Positions 7,601-13,917 of a DNA stretch of 15,934 nt are shown one piece after another. Origin of the DNA: an uncultured Collinsella sp. Lineage in GTDB: Bacteria > Actinomycetota > Coriobacteriia > Coriobacteriales > Coriobacteriaceae. Numbering within the stretch: the first letter of the stretch is position 1; every line of letters starts with the position of its first letter. The translations under genes and the position numbers were made by a program. The stretch spans positions 1 to 15,934 of the forward strand of contig CAKUFW010000043.1 of assembly GCA_934650975.1 (NCBI GenBank). The letters are read 5' to 3'. The notes under the pieces were generated by a model, which saw only the letters and a program-made list of their open reading frames with translations, had not been told where the DNA came from and ran no database searches.

Positions 7601-7667
7601 AGTTGCGGTGAAATAGTTCCTGTTTATGCCGTTATCTGGCCTTTTTAGGAACTATTCCACCGCAACT
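7601..7667. repeat. second large palindrome, 21-bp arms with one mismatch
   Basis: The arms 7601-7621 and 7647-7667 are complementary except for one position (A7611 against C7657), around a 25-nt loop. The element starts 8 bp after the 83-bp palindrome and ends 3 bp before the stop codon of the rlmKL-like gene. On the plus strand it is followed by TTGTTATTT, weakly terminator-like. It probably acts as, or has been recruited as, a bidirectional terminator between convergent genes. Confidence 0.75.
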
Positions 7668-7670
7668 TTG

Positions 7671-10238
7671 TTATTTGCCCTTGGGCTTGCTGGCGTAGAA
7701 CTTCTTCTTTTTGGGTTTGCCGGCGGGGGAGGGGTTGCCGTCGCCGTGCGGCTTGCCGTCGCCGGCGGGCATCGAACGGGGCGCTACTGCACGGGGCTTG
7801 CGGGCCTCGGGGTTGCGCAGCTCCTCGACGCGCTCGGCAATTTCCTCGGCGCTAAAGCCGACCTCGGCCATAGCGTCCTCGATGGGCAGGCGGCGCACGA
7901 TATAGCAGTGGTGCACCTTCTGATTGCGCGCGAAGTCCTCGGGGATGGTCTGCGCCGTAATGTCTTCCAGCACCACACCCACGCGCGCGAGCTTGCGCGT
8001 CTCGGGGCGGAAACCGCGCAGGTTGCAGCTAAAGATGGCATGGCCGCCCTGCGCGAGCAGGCGCGACACGCCGGCCAGCAGCTCAACGTGGTCGCGCTGG
8101 ACATCCCAGGTGCGGCGGCCCATCTTGGACGAGTTCGAGAACGTGGGCGGGTCGACAAAGATCAAGTCCCAGCGATTGCGCGTCTGGCGTTGGTCGCGAA
8201 TCCAGGCGAGCACGTCGTCGCGCACAAAGTGATGCTGCGGCCCCACAAAACCGTTCTGGCGCATGTTGCGCTCGGCCCAGTCCAGATAGGTGTTCGAGAG
8301 GTCGACCGTCACGGTCTCTTCGACGCCGCCATCGGCCGCGTAGCAGGTGGCGGTGCCGGTGTAGGCGAACAGGTTGAGGAAGCGGCGGGCCTGCTTGGCG
8401 TGCTCGCGTACCAGGTCGCGGGTGACGCGGTGGTCCAGGAAGATGCCGACGTCCAGGTAGTCATCGAAGTTGACGGCAAAGGTAAGGCCGCCCTCCTCGA
8501 TGAGCGGCAGGCGACGGCGTGCGATGTTGGCGCGCTCGCCCGAGCCGCCCTTGCCGGCGCCCTGCTTGCCGTACTGCGAGCCGCCGCGCGAACGCATGCG
8601 GGCCTTGGCGTGCACGTGCTCGGCCGGGACATCCAGGATGCGCGGCGCGATGGCCAAAATGTCGAGCATGCGGGCCTGGGCCAGCGCGGGGTCGATGGTC
8701 TTGGGCGCGGCGTATTCGGCAATGACGAGCCAGCGGCCCGGGGTCTGCGGGCAGCCCTCGTACAGATCGATGGCGGCGGAGTAGTCGGGCAGGTCGGCAT
8801 CGTAGACGCGGTAGCAGCTCACGCCCTCGCGCTTGGCCCACTTGCGGCGCAGGCGGGCGTTCTTGCGCAGGCGGTTGGCGAACTGCTCGGACTCGGGGAT
8901 GAGCACGGGCAGCGGCTTGCCGTCACCCAGGTCGAGCGTGGCGGCGGGCTCGGGCATGGGGACGGCGCTGCTCGCATCATCGGCATCGCCGGCATCCGCG
9001 ATCTCCTCCGTGGCATCCGTGCTGGTCGCAGCCTCAAACGCCGCCGCGGCGTGGTCGAGCGAGGGCCAAACCTCAACGGTGGCCTCTTCGTTATTGGGCA
9101 TGACGGCGATGGAGCGCTCGGGCTCGGCGTGGAGCGCACGGGCCAGCAGCCCATCGCGGGTGAGCGCGGCGACCGGCGCCGAAGCGAGTTCGGGCGCGCG
9201 GCGCAGCTCGCCGATGAGCGTCATGGCGTCGTGCATGAGCGAAAGCGGGGTCTCGGTCGTATCCGCGACGAGGGCGGCGCCGGCGACAGCGCCCGCGTGG
9301 TCCAGCACGGTGGCGGACTTGGCGGCACAAAAATCGACAAAGCGCTTGTAGCCGGTGCACTTGACCATGCGCTCGGCGGTCTTGCGGGCGGCGGGGTCAA
9401 TGTCCACGGCAACGATGCGCGCCTGGCGCTCACGTGCGGCGGTCTCGCGCTCGCGCGCCTCGGCAAGCAGCTGCTCCCACAGAGCGGCGTCATGCAGCTG
9501 CCAGCCCTCAAAGCCCCAACGCTCACGGGCGGCGCTCGGGGCGCGCTCGGTCAGGATATTCACAGCCTCCAGCAGCAGACCGCCGCCGGCGCACGAGGCG
9601 TCGATCAGCGTGGGCAGGGCCTCGTTCTCGTAATCATCGGCCGTTAGCTCGCGCTCGCACAGCGCGGTCCAGCCGACCTGCGCCAGCACCAGTGCGGCGT
9701 AGTCGGGGCGCAGCACATGGGTGCCCTCGCCGGCGCGGGTCGCGGCGGGCGGCAGACGCTTGAACAGTGGATCGCCCGAAAGGTCCAGGCTGATGCTCGC
9801 GCGGCGCTGACGCAGCGAAAGGAGCAGGTGAACGTCGGGGTCGGCGGCGTCGACATTGGCGCGACGGCCCGTGGCCTCGGCCAGGCGGTCGCACAGCGCG
9901 TCTTTGGCGCGCAGGGCGGAGAAGCGTGTGTTGCGCAGCTGCTCGGTCACGCCGCGGGCGGTGATGGCGATGGTGGCGTGCGCGCGGACGATGTTTTCCC
10001 AGGCGATGTCGTAGACGCCGTCGTACAGCTCATCGGCATCCTGTGCCTCAAAGCGCCCGAGTACCACGAACACGCGGCTGGCCAGGCGCGACCACAGGCA
10101 TGCTCGATAGCCTTCTTCGAGCTCGCCCTCAAACGTAGCGCGGCCCTTCAGGCGGCGGACATGCGAAAGCCCGAGCCGTTTAAGCTCGTCGGCGAGTGCG
10201 GACTCAAAGCCCTCGGGGCAGCTTGCGTAAAATTCCAT
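7671..10238 (-). CDS. rlmKL: RlmKL-type 23S rRNA methyltransferase, RlmL half apparently degenerate
   Basis: An 855-aa protein (E. coli RlmKL is about 700). The THUMP-bearing N-terminus (about residues 1-160) is followed by a Rossmann domain aligning with RlmL, which makes m2G2445 in 23S rRNA. Its SAM-binding motif I reads DASCAGGG (213-220) instead of DPMCGSGT. Where the catalytic NPPYGER is expected the sequence is ADTTETP (325-331). A linker rich in Ala, Asp and Glu (about 385-440) then leads to an RlmK domain for m7G2069. That domain looks intact: LRKNARLRRKWAKREG (457-472), NLFAYTGTAT (622-631) and DPPTFSNS (696-703). The C-terminal 50 residues are a basic low-complexity tail. The ATG at 10238 is preceded by GAGAGG with suitable spacing. 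I infer m7G2069 activity, with m2G2445 activity doubtful. Confidence 0.88.
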   Translation of the reverse strand: MEFYASCPEGFESALADELKRLGLSHVRRLKGRATFEGELEEGYRACLWSRLASRVFVVLGRFEAQDADELYDGVYDIAWENIVRAHATIAITARGVTEQLRNTRFSALRAKDALCDRLAEATGRRANVDAADPDVHLLLSLRQRRASISLDLSGDPLFKRLPPAATRAGEGTHVLRPDYAALVLAQVGWTALCERELTADDYENEALPTLIDASCAGGGLLLEAVNILTERAPSAARERWGFEGWQLHDAALWEQLLAEARERETAARERQARIVAVDIDPAARKTAERMVKCTGYKRFVDFCAAKSATVLDHAGAVAGAALVADTTETPLSLMHDAMTLIGELRRAPELASAPVAALTRDGLLARALHAEPERSIAVMPNNEEATVEVWPSLDHAAAAFEAATSTDATEEIADAGDADDASSAVPMPEPAATLDLGDGKPLPVLIPESEQFANRLRKNARLRRKWAKREGVSCYRVYDADLPDYSAAIDLYEGCPQTPGRWLVIAEYAAPKTIDPALAQARMLDILAIAPRILDVPAEHVHAKARMRSRGGSQYGKQGAGKGGSGERANIARRRLPLIEEGGLTFAVNFDDYLDVGIFLDHRVTRDLVREHAKQARRFLNLFAYTGTATCYAADGGVEETVTVDLSNTYLDWAERNMRQNGFVGPQHHFVRDDVLAWIRDQRQTRNRWDLIFVDPPTFSNSSKMGRRTWDVQRDHVELLAGVSRLLAQGGHAIFSCNLRGFRPETRKLARVGVVLEDITAQTIPEDFARNQKVHHCYIVRRLPIEDAMAEVGFSAEEIAERVEELRNPEARKPRAVAPRSMPAGDGKPHGDGNPSPAGKPKKKKFYASKPKGK

Positions 10239-10265
10239 GGGTGACCTCTCTGGTTGCGTCGCTCC

Positions 10266-10271
10266 ATTATA
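10266..10271 (-). promoter_or_regulatory. -10 element for the rlmKL-like gene
   Basis: The minus strand reads TATAAT here, 28 bp upstream of the ATG at 10238, in the 75-bp divergent gap shared with the HAD phosphatase gene. The -35 region is not recognisable. Confidence 0.4.
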
Positions 10272-10313
10272 TGATGGATGCTCCGTTTGCCCTCGCCCTC
10301 GAAAGGAACCCAT

Positions 10314-11141
10314 ATGATTGATGCGTGCCCCGATTCCGCCGTGCTCTTTTTTGACGTGGACGGCACGCTGACGTCGTTCGACCCCGACGATATGACCGAT
10401 AAGGATTTTTCGGCGGTCCGTCCTTCGCGGGCGGTCGTCGAGGCCTTTCACACGCTGCGCGATGCGGGTCATAAGGCGTTTATTTGCACCGGCCGCCCCT
10501 TGTGGCTCATCGCCGACAGTCTGCGCGAGCTGGATCCCGAAGGCATCGTTGCCATGGCGGGAGCCACGCTCGAGATCGAGGGACGCGTGGTGCATGAGGA
10601 CTGCTTTGACGAGGATGTTATCGCGGAGCTCGCGCGTCGCATTTCTGTGGCGGGCGGCGAGGCGTTGTTCGAGACGAACGGTGCCACCTATTCACTTGAG
10701 CCAGTTGGTGTCGAACAGTCATTTCTGCTAGGCGCCGGCGTGGTGCACGGCGTTGATCAGATGCGCGTCGATGGCCGTTTGCGCGTAGGCAAGGTGTGCA
10801 TTAACGCGTGCGACCTGGCTCGCGTAGCCAACGATGATGGCTTTATCGATCGCGAGTTTGAGCTGTGCAACACCGGTGGCCAGAATCGCGAGCTGAGCCC
10901 CAAAGGCATCGACAAGGGCTTGGGCGTGGCGCGAGCGCTGGAGTATCTGGGCCGCACTGGCAATGCACGCACCTTTGGCTTTGGCGATTCGGGCAACGAC
11001 CTGGGCATGCTCGCCGCCGTCGAGACGGCGGTGGCCATGGGCAACGCCATGCCCGAGGTCAAGGCGGTTGCCGACTACGTGACCGACGACGTCGCGCACG
11101 ACGGCACCGTGACGGCCATGCGTCACTTTGGCTTGATTTAA
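10314..11141 (+). CDS. Cof-type HAD-superfamily phosphatase
   Basis: A 275-aa cytoplasmic HAD hydrolase of usual Cof/type IIB length. Motif I is FFDVDGTLTSFD, with nucleophile Asp14 and acid/base Asp16. CTGRP about 50 residues later carries the motif II threonine. The C-terminal motif with Lys and GFGDSGNDLGML supplies the Mg2+-binding aspartates, and a type II cap lies between. These enzymes dephosphorylate sugar phosphates, nucleotides or cofactors such as FMN; the substrate cannot be assigned. I chose the ATG at 10314 because GAAAGGA lies 7 nt upstream; an in-frame ATG at 10278 has no ribosome binding site. The gene is divergent from the rlmKL-like gene by 75 bp and convergent with the DeoR gene, with a hairpin between. 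Confidence 0.9.
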   Translation: MIDACPDSAVLFFDVDGTLTSFDPDDMTDKDFSAVRPSRAVVEAFHTLRDAGHKAFICTGRPLWLIADSLRELDPEGIVAMAGATLEIEGRVVHEDCFDEDVIAELARRISVAGGEALFETNGATYSLEPVGVEQSFLLGAGVVHGVDQMRVDGRLRVGKVCINACDLARVANDDGFIDREFELCNTGGQNRELSPKGIDKGLGVARALEYLGRTGNARTFGFGDSGNDLGMLAAVETAVAMGNAMPEVKAVADYVTDDVAHDGTVTAMRHFGLI

Positions 11142-11142
11142 T

Positions 11143-11183
11143 AAATGGCCGGCTCGCCCTCACTGTGGGCGAACAGGCCATTT
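11143..11183. terminator. bidirectional hairpin between HAD and DeoR genes
   Basis: AAATGGCC (11143-11150) pairs with GGCCATTT (11176-11183). An inner CGCCC/GGGCG stem is separated from it by a 4-by-4 internal loop. The element starts just after the HAD stop and ends just before the DeoR stop, so it can serve both convergent genes. GGGCTATTTT follows on the plus strand, a modest T-tract. Confidence 0.65.
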
Positions 11184-11186
11184 GGG

Positions 11187-11978
11187 CTATTTTGCAATAT
11201 AGAGCTTGGGATGACTGCGACTGCCCTCGATTGCCGCCGTCATGATGCCCTCGTCGTCTCCATCTATGATGATGCCATCGAGGTCGTCGATCTGCGCGGA
11301 CTGGTAAAAACTGGTCTTGTTGAACTTTCCCTGGTCAACCATCATGTAGCCCTGGTTCGAGTTGGTCAAATACATGCGCTTGATCATGGCGGAGAAGTCA
11401 TGCTCGACGGTGAAGCCGTGGTCGGGATGGAATCCGTCGGCGCTGACAAATGCCTTGTCGGCATGAAGCTTGCTCATACAGTCGAGCGTCAGCGCGCCTG
11501 CCAGATAGAGATGACCCTTACGTACGGAGCCGCCCAGCAGCACTACCGAAGCATTGGGCAGATTGAAGCTGGCGTAGTTTGCGATGGCAAGGTCGCCGGT
11601 GATGATGGTGATGTCGCGCTTGTCCATGAGGGCCTTAGTGAAGTAAAAGCCCGTGGTGCCGATGTCGATCACCAAAACGTCGCCATCGTCAACAAGGGTT
11701 GCCGCGGTCGCGGCGATGGCCTCCTTGGCTTCGACTTGGACATTGATGCGCTCTTCGGGATACGAGATGGCATTGGAGCGAGAAAGCGATACCGCTCCGC
11801 CGCGTACGCGACGTAACTTTCCTTCCGATTCCAGCGAGACGAGGTCGTGCCGTGCGGTGACTTCCGAAACCGAAAAACGGCGCACGATGTCGGATACCGA
11901 GATATTAGGCTTTTCGGCCAGCCAGTTCATGATAAATCGCTGACGTTCGGCCGGTGAAAGGTCTGAAGTAGTTGCCAT
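11187..11978 (-). CDS. DeoR-family sugar-operon transcriptional regulator
   Basis: A 263-aa protein of typical DeoR length. An N-terminal helix-turn-helix (about residues 8-60, with ISVSDIVRRFSVSEVTARHDL as the recognition unit) is followed by the DeoRC sugar-phosphate sensor domain. Sensor motifs are DIGTTG (105-110), LGGSVRKG (148-155), KAFVSADGF (175-183) and DQGKF (215-219). Such proteins usually repress a neighbouring carbohydrate operon until a phosphorylated sugar binds. The ATG at 11978 is chosen because AAAGGAG lies 6-7 nt upstream; an in-frame ATG at 12092 would add 38 non-homologous residues encoded across the promoter. The gene is divergent from the transaldolase-PTS operon, which is its probable target, and a palindrome over its own 5' leader suggests autoregulation. 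Confidence 0.93.
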   Translation of the reverse strand: MATTSDLSPAERQRFIMNWLAEKPNISVSDIVRRFSVSEVTARHDLVSLESEGKLRRVRGGAVSLSRSNAISYPEERINVQVEAKEAIAATAATLVDDGDVLVIDIGTTGFYFTKALMDKRDITIITGDLAIANYASFNLPNASVVLLGGSVRKGHLYLAGALTLDCMSKLHADKAFVSADGFHPDHGFTVEHDFSAMIKRMYLTNSNQGYMMVDQGKFNKTSFYQSAQIDDLDGIIIDGDDEGIMTAAIEGSRSHPKLYIAK

Positions 11979-11994
11979 GAGTCGCTCCTTTTGA

Positions 11995-12021
11995 ACGAAA
12001 GGCAAAAGAAATGCCTTTCGT
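11995..12021. promoter_or_regulatory. candidate DeoR operator palindrome
   Basis: The arms ACGAAAGGCA (11995-12004) and TGCCTTTCGT (12012-12021) are perfectly complementary around a 7-nt AAAGAAA spacer. CTTTCG-type half-sites are typical of DeoR-family operators such as those of AgaR. It lies at or just after the predicted transcription start of the DeoR gene, a position suited to autorepression. Confidence 0.55.
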
Positions 12022-12027
12022 AATCGA

Positions 12028-12056
12028 AATATAACGTAACGATATGAAAAGAACAA
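12028..12056 (-). promoter_or_regulatory. sigma70-type promoter of the DeoR gene
   Basis: On the minus strand TTGTTC (12051-12056) and TATATT (12028-12033) are spaced by exactly 17 bp, placing transcription start near 12021, over the edge of the palindrome. Confidence 0.55.
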
Positions 12057-12221
12057 GGCGAAATCAAATGAACAAAATGAGCAATAGGGCATGTTCTTAA
12101 ATCAATAAGTAGCGGATAGCATGCACGTAAATGGCCTGTAAAGAGTTTTGTTCTGAAAGTGTTGCCGAAAAGCGATACGTTCACGCCCGATATTCGACCG
12201 TTCACGGAAAGTTGCCAATTG

Positions 12222-12297
12222 GGCTTTCGATATCTTTTGAAGTAGTTTATAAAAGAAAGCCGAAGAGCTTTTGAAACAAAGAAAAAGGCTTTCGATA
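12222..12297 (+). promoter_or_regulatory. two GGCTTTCGATA direct repeats and candidate promoter of the PTS operon
   Basis: GGCTTTCGATA occurs identically at 12222-12232 and 12287-12297, 65 bp apart. AGAAAGCC, a near inverted half-site, lies at 12254-12261. A candidate promoter pairs TTTCGA (12225-12230) with TATAAA (12248-12253) at 17 bp, so the first repeat would overlap the -35 and the second would lie about 30 bp downstream of the start. A two-site, loop-compatible layout fits DeoR-type repression; the -35 match is weak. Confidence 0.45.
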
Positions 12298-12327
12298 GCA
12301 ATAATGCTAGATGAGAAAGGACCGAAC

Positions 12328-13038
12328 ATGGCGATTAAGGTGTTTGCCGACGGCGCTAACCTCGAGGGCATGCTTGACATGCATGACAATGGCAACGTTC
12401 AGGGCTTCACGACCAATCCTTCCCTCATGAAGGCCGGTGGCGTGACCGACTACCGTGCTTTTGCCAAGACGGTTCTTGAGCACATCACCGATGTTTCGGT
12501 CTCTTTTGAGGTGTTCGCCGACGACGAGGCTGGTATGGAGGCCGAGGCTCGCGAGATCGCAACCTGGGCGGACAACGTCTACGTTAAGATTCCGGCGCTC
12601 AACACCAAGGGCGAGTCCACCGCCGCGCTGGTCAAGCGCCTTTCTGCCGATGGCATCAAGGTGAATGTCACCACCATCTTCACGCCCGAGCAGGTCGACG
12701 AGTTCGTCGATGCCGTCTCTGCCGAGACCCCCTCTATCCTGTCTATCTTTGCCGGCCGTATCGCCGATACCGGTGTCGACCCGCTGCCCCTCATGGCAGA
12801 GTCCGTAAAGAAGGCTGCCGTCAAGCCTGCCGCCGAGGTTCTCTGGGCATCCACGCGTGAGGTGCTCAACATCTTCCAGGCAGAGTCTGTTGGCTGCCAG
12901 ATCATCACGGTCCCCAATGCCCTTCTTGCCAAGCGTAAGAATTTCGGAAAAGATTTGCTCGAGTACTCGCTTGATACGGTCAAGGGCTTTGCCCGCGACA
13001 TTCAGGCGCTCGGTTTTCACATCCTGCCCGAGGAGTAG
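12328..13038 (+). CDS. transaldolase / fructose-6-phosphate aldolase-like protein (copy 1)
   Basis: A 236-aa protein of the small TalC/FSA transaldolase type, a class I aldolase (TIM barrel) that forms a Schiff base on lysine. Visible signatures are GFTTNPSLMK (residues 26-35) and YVKIPA (85-90), where Lys87 aligns with the Schiff-base lysine of FSA. The family either transfers a dihydroxyacetone unit between sugar phosphates or cleaves and forms fructose-6-phosphate; which applies cannot be decided by eye. The ATG at 12328 follows GAGAAAGG with a 7-nt spacing; an in-frame ATG at 12271 has no site. It is the first gene of the operon, 9 bp upstream of the EIIA gene, so it probably processes the phosphorylated product of that PTS. 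A close paralogue begins at 15636. Confidence 0.9.
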   Translation: MAIKVFADGANLEGMLDMHDNGNVQGFTTNPSLMKAGGVTDYRAFAKTVLEHITDVSVSFEVFADDEAGMEAEAREIATWADNVYVKIPALNTKGESTAALVKRLSADGIKVNVTTIFTPEQVDEFVDAVSAETPSILSIFAGRIADTGVDPLPLMAESVKKAAVKPAAEVLWASTREVLNIFQAESVGCQIITVPNALLAKRKNFGKDLLEYSLDTVKGFARDIQALGFHILPEE

Positions 13039-13047
13039 GGGACGAAC

Positions 13048-13494
13048 ATGCTGACCGATCTTCTTAAGCCCGAGCTTGTTGCCTGCCATGTCGGGGCCTC
13101 CGATTGGGAGGAAGCGATTAAGGCATGCGGCAAGCTGCTCGTAGACGCAGGCAAATGCGACCAGAGCTATGTCGACGCCATGATTTCATCGGTTCACAAA
13201 TTTGGTCCCTATATGGTCTTGGAAGAGGGCATCGCCATGCCCCACGCTCAGGCCGATGGCAATGTGAGCGAAGCGGGAATCTGCATCGTCACGCTTGATC
13301 CTGCGGTCGCATTTGGACATGAGGATTTCGATCCGGTTCACGTGCTCGTGGGCATCTGCGCACCCGACCCCAAGGCTCATCTTGGTTGCTTGGCGGAGCT
13401 TTCGCAGATGTTCGAGGACGAGGACTGCGTTGCCAAGCTCAGCGCGTGCGATACGCCCGAGCAGGTTCTGGAGACCATGCGTTCATTCTTTTAG
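13048..13494 (+). CDS. PTS EIIA component (mannitol/fructose/ascorbate type)
   Basis: A 148-aa cytoplasmic protein with the EIIA type-2 signature EEGIAMPHAQ; His66 is the residue phosphorylated by HPr. Length and fold match free-standing EIIA proteins of UlaC/SgaA type. It relays phosphate to the EIIB encoded next. The start ATG has GAGTAGGGG before it, overlapping the transaldolase stop region, so the two genes are closely coupled. A 76-bp gap with small hairpins separates it from the EIIB gene. Confidence 0.92.
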   Translation: MLTDLLKPELVACHVGASDWEEAIKACGKLLVDAGKCDQSYVDAMISSVHKFGPYMVLEEGIAMPHAQADGNVSEAGICIVTLDPAVAFGHEDFDPVHVLVGICAPDPKAHLGCLAELSQMFEDEDCVAKLSACDTPEQVLETMRSFF

Positions 13495-13506
13495 GCCTTA
13501 ATGGCA

Positions 13507-13547
13507 CGGCGATGCGTCGCCGCTTTTGGATAGACGGGAAAACCGTC
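13507..13547 (+). other. two small intercistronic stem-loops between EIIA and EIIB genes
   Basis: CGGCGA/TCGCCG (13507-13512 and 13517-13522, loop TGCG, followed by CTTTT) and GACGG/CCGTC (13533-13537 and 13543-13547, loop GAAAA) lie in tandem just before the EIIB ribosome binding site. They could act as partial terminators, processing sites or translation modulators that set subunit ratios. Confidence 0.45.
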
Positions 13548-13570
13548 ACGTGTAGGAGAGGAAGGTTGCC

Positions 13571-13846
13571 ATGCATATCATCACCGTATGCGGAAACGGC
13601 ATCGGGTCCAGCCTGATGCTCGCTGGCAAAGTCGAGGAGCTTTGCGAGGAGGAGGGCATCAAGGCCGACGTTGAGTCTATGGACCTGAACGGTGCTTCTT
13701 CCGCAAATCCGGATCTGTTCATCACCGTTAAGGAGCTCGCCCCCGAGCTTCACGGCAACGTTGTGATCGTTCGCAGCTATGTGAACAAGAAGAAGATTCG
13801 CGAAGACGCCCTCGAGGCAATCAAGGCGGCCGCCGCTAACGCCTAA
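13571..13846 (+). CDS. PTS EIIB component (ascorbate/galactitol type)
   Basis: A 91-aa cytoplasmic EIIB with the phospho-cysteine loop at the very N-terminus: VCGNGIGSSLML, Cys7 being the expected phosphorylation site. Length and the small Rossmann-like pattern match UlaB/SgaB-type EIIB of the lactose/ascorbate superfamily. It takes phosphate from EIIA His66 and passes it to the sugar as EIIC moves it. The start is supported by AGGAGAGGAAGG upstream. It is followed 71 bp later by the EIIC gene. Confidence 0.92.
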   Translation: MHIITVCGNGIGSSLMLAGKVEELCEEEGIKADVESMDLNGASSANPDLFITVKELAPELHGNVVIVRSYVNKKKIREDALEAIKAAAANA

Positions 13847-13860
13847 AGCGGCACAAAAAA

Positions 13861-13894
13861 GGGCGGTTCCCTGTGGAAGAGGGAAACGCGCCCA
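13861..13894 (+). other. intercistronic stem-loop between EIIB and EIIC genes
   Basis: GGGCGGTTCCCT and AGGGAAACGCGCCC form an imperfect stem of 11-12 bp around a 7-nt loop, about 15 nt before the EIIC Shine-Dalgarno. No T-tract follows, so an mRNA-stability or translation-tuning role is likelier than full termination. Confidence 0.5.
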
Positions 13895-13917
13895 CGTTAA
13901 AAAGAAAGGAAGCCCAG

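Larger units (their letters stand above)
11979..12327. promoter_or_regulatory. 349-bp AT-rich divergent regulatory region, DeoR gene / PTS operon
   Basis: No gene is visible here, and the base composition is clearly more AT-rich than in flanking coding sequence. The region holds the promoter and palindrome of the DeoR gene at its left end, a weak candidate promoter for the PTS operon around 12225-12253, and several CTTTCG half-sites, each listed separately. Confidence 0.7.

Noticed and set aside
12271..12327. An upstream in-frame ATG that would add 19 residues to transaldolase copy 1.
   Set aside because: It has no ribosome binding site, crosses the candidate operator, and copy 2 starts with the same MAIKVFADG sequence directly after its own Shine-Dalgarno.
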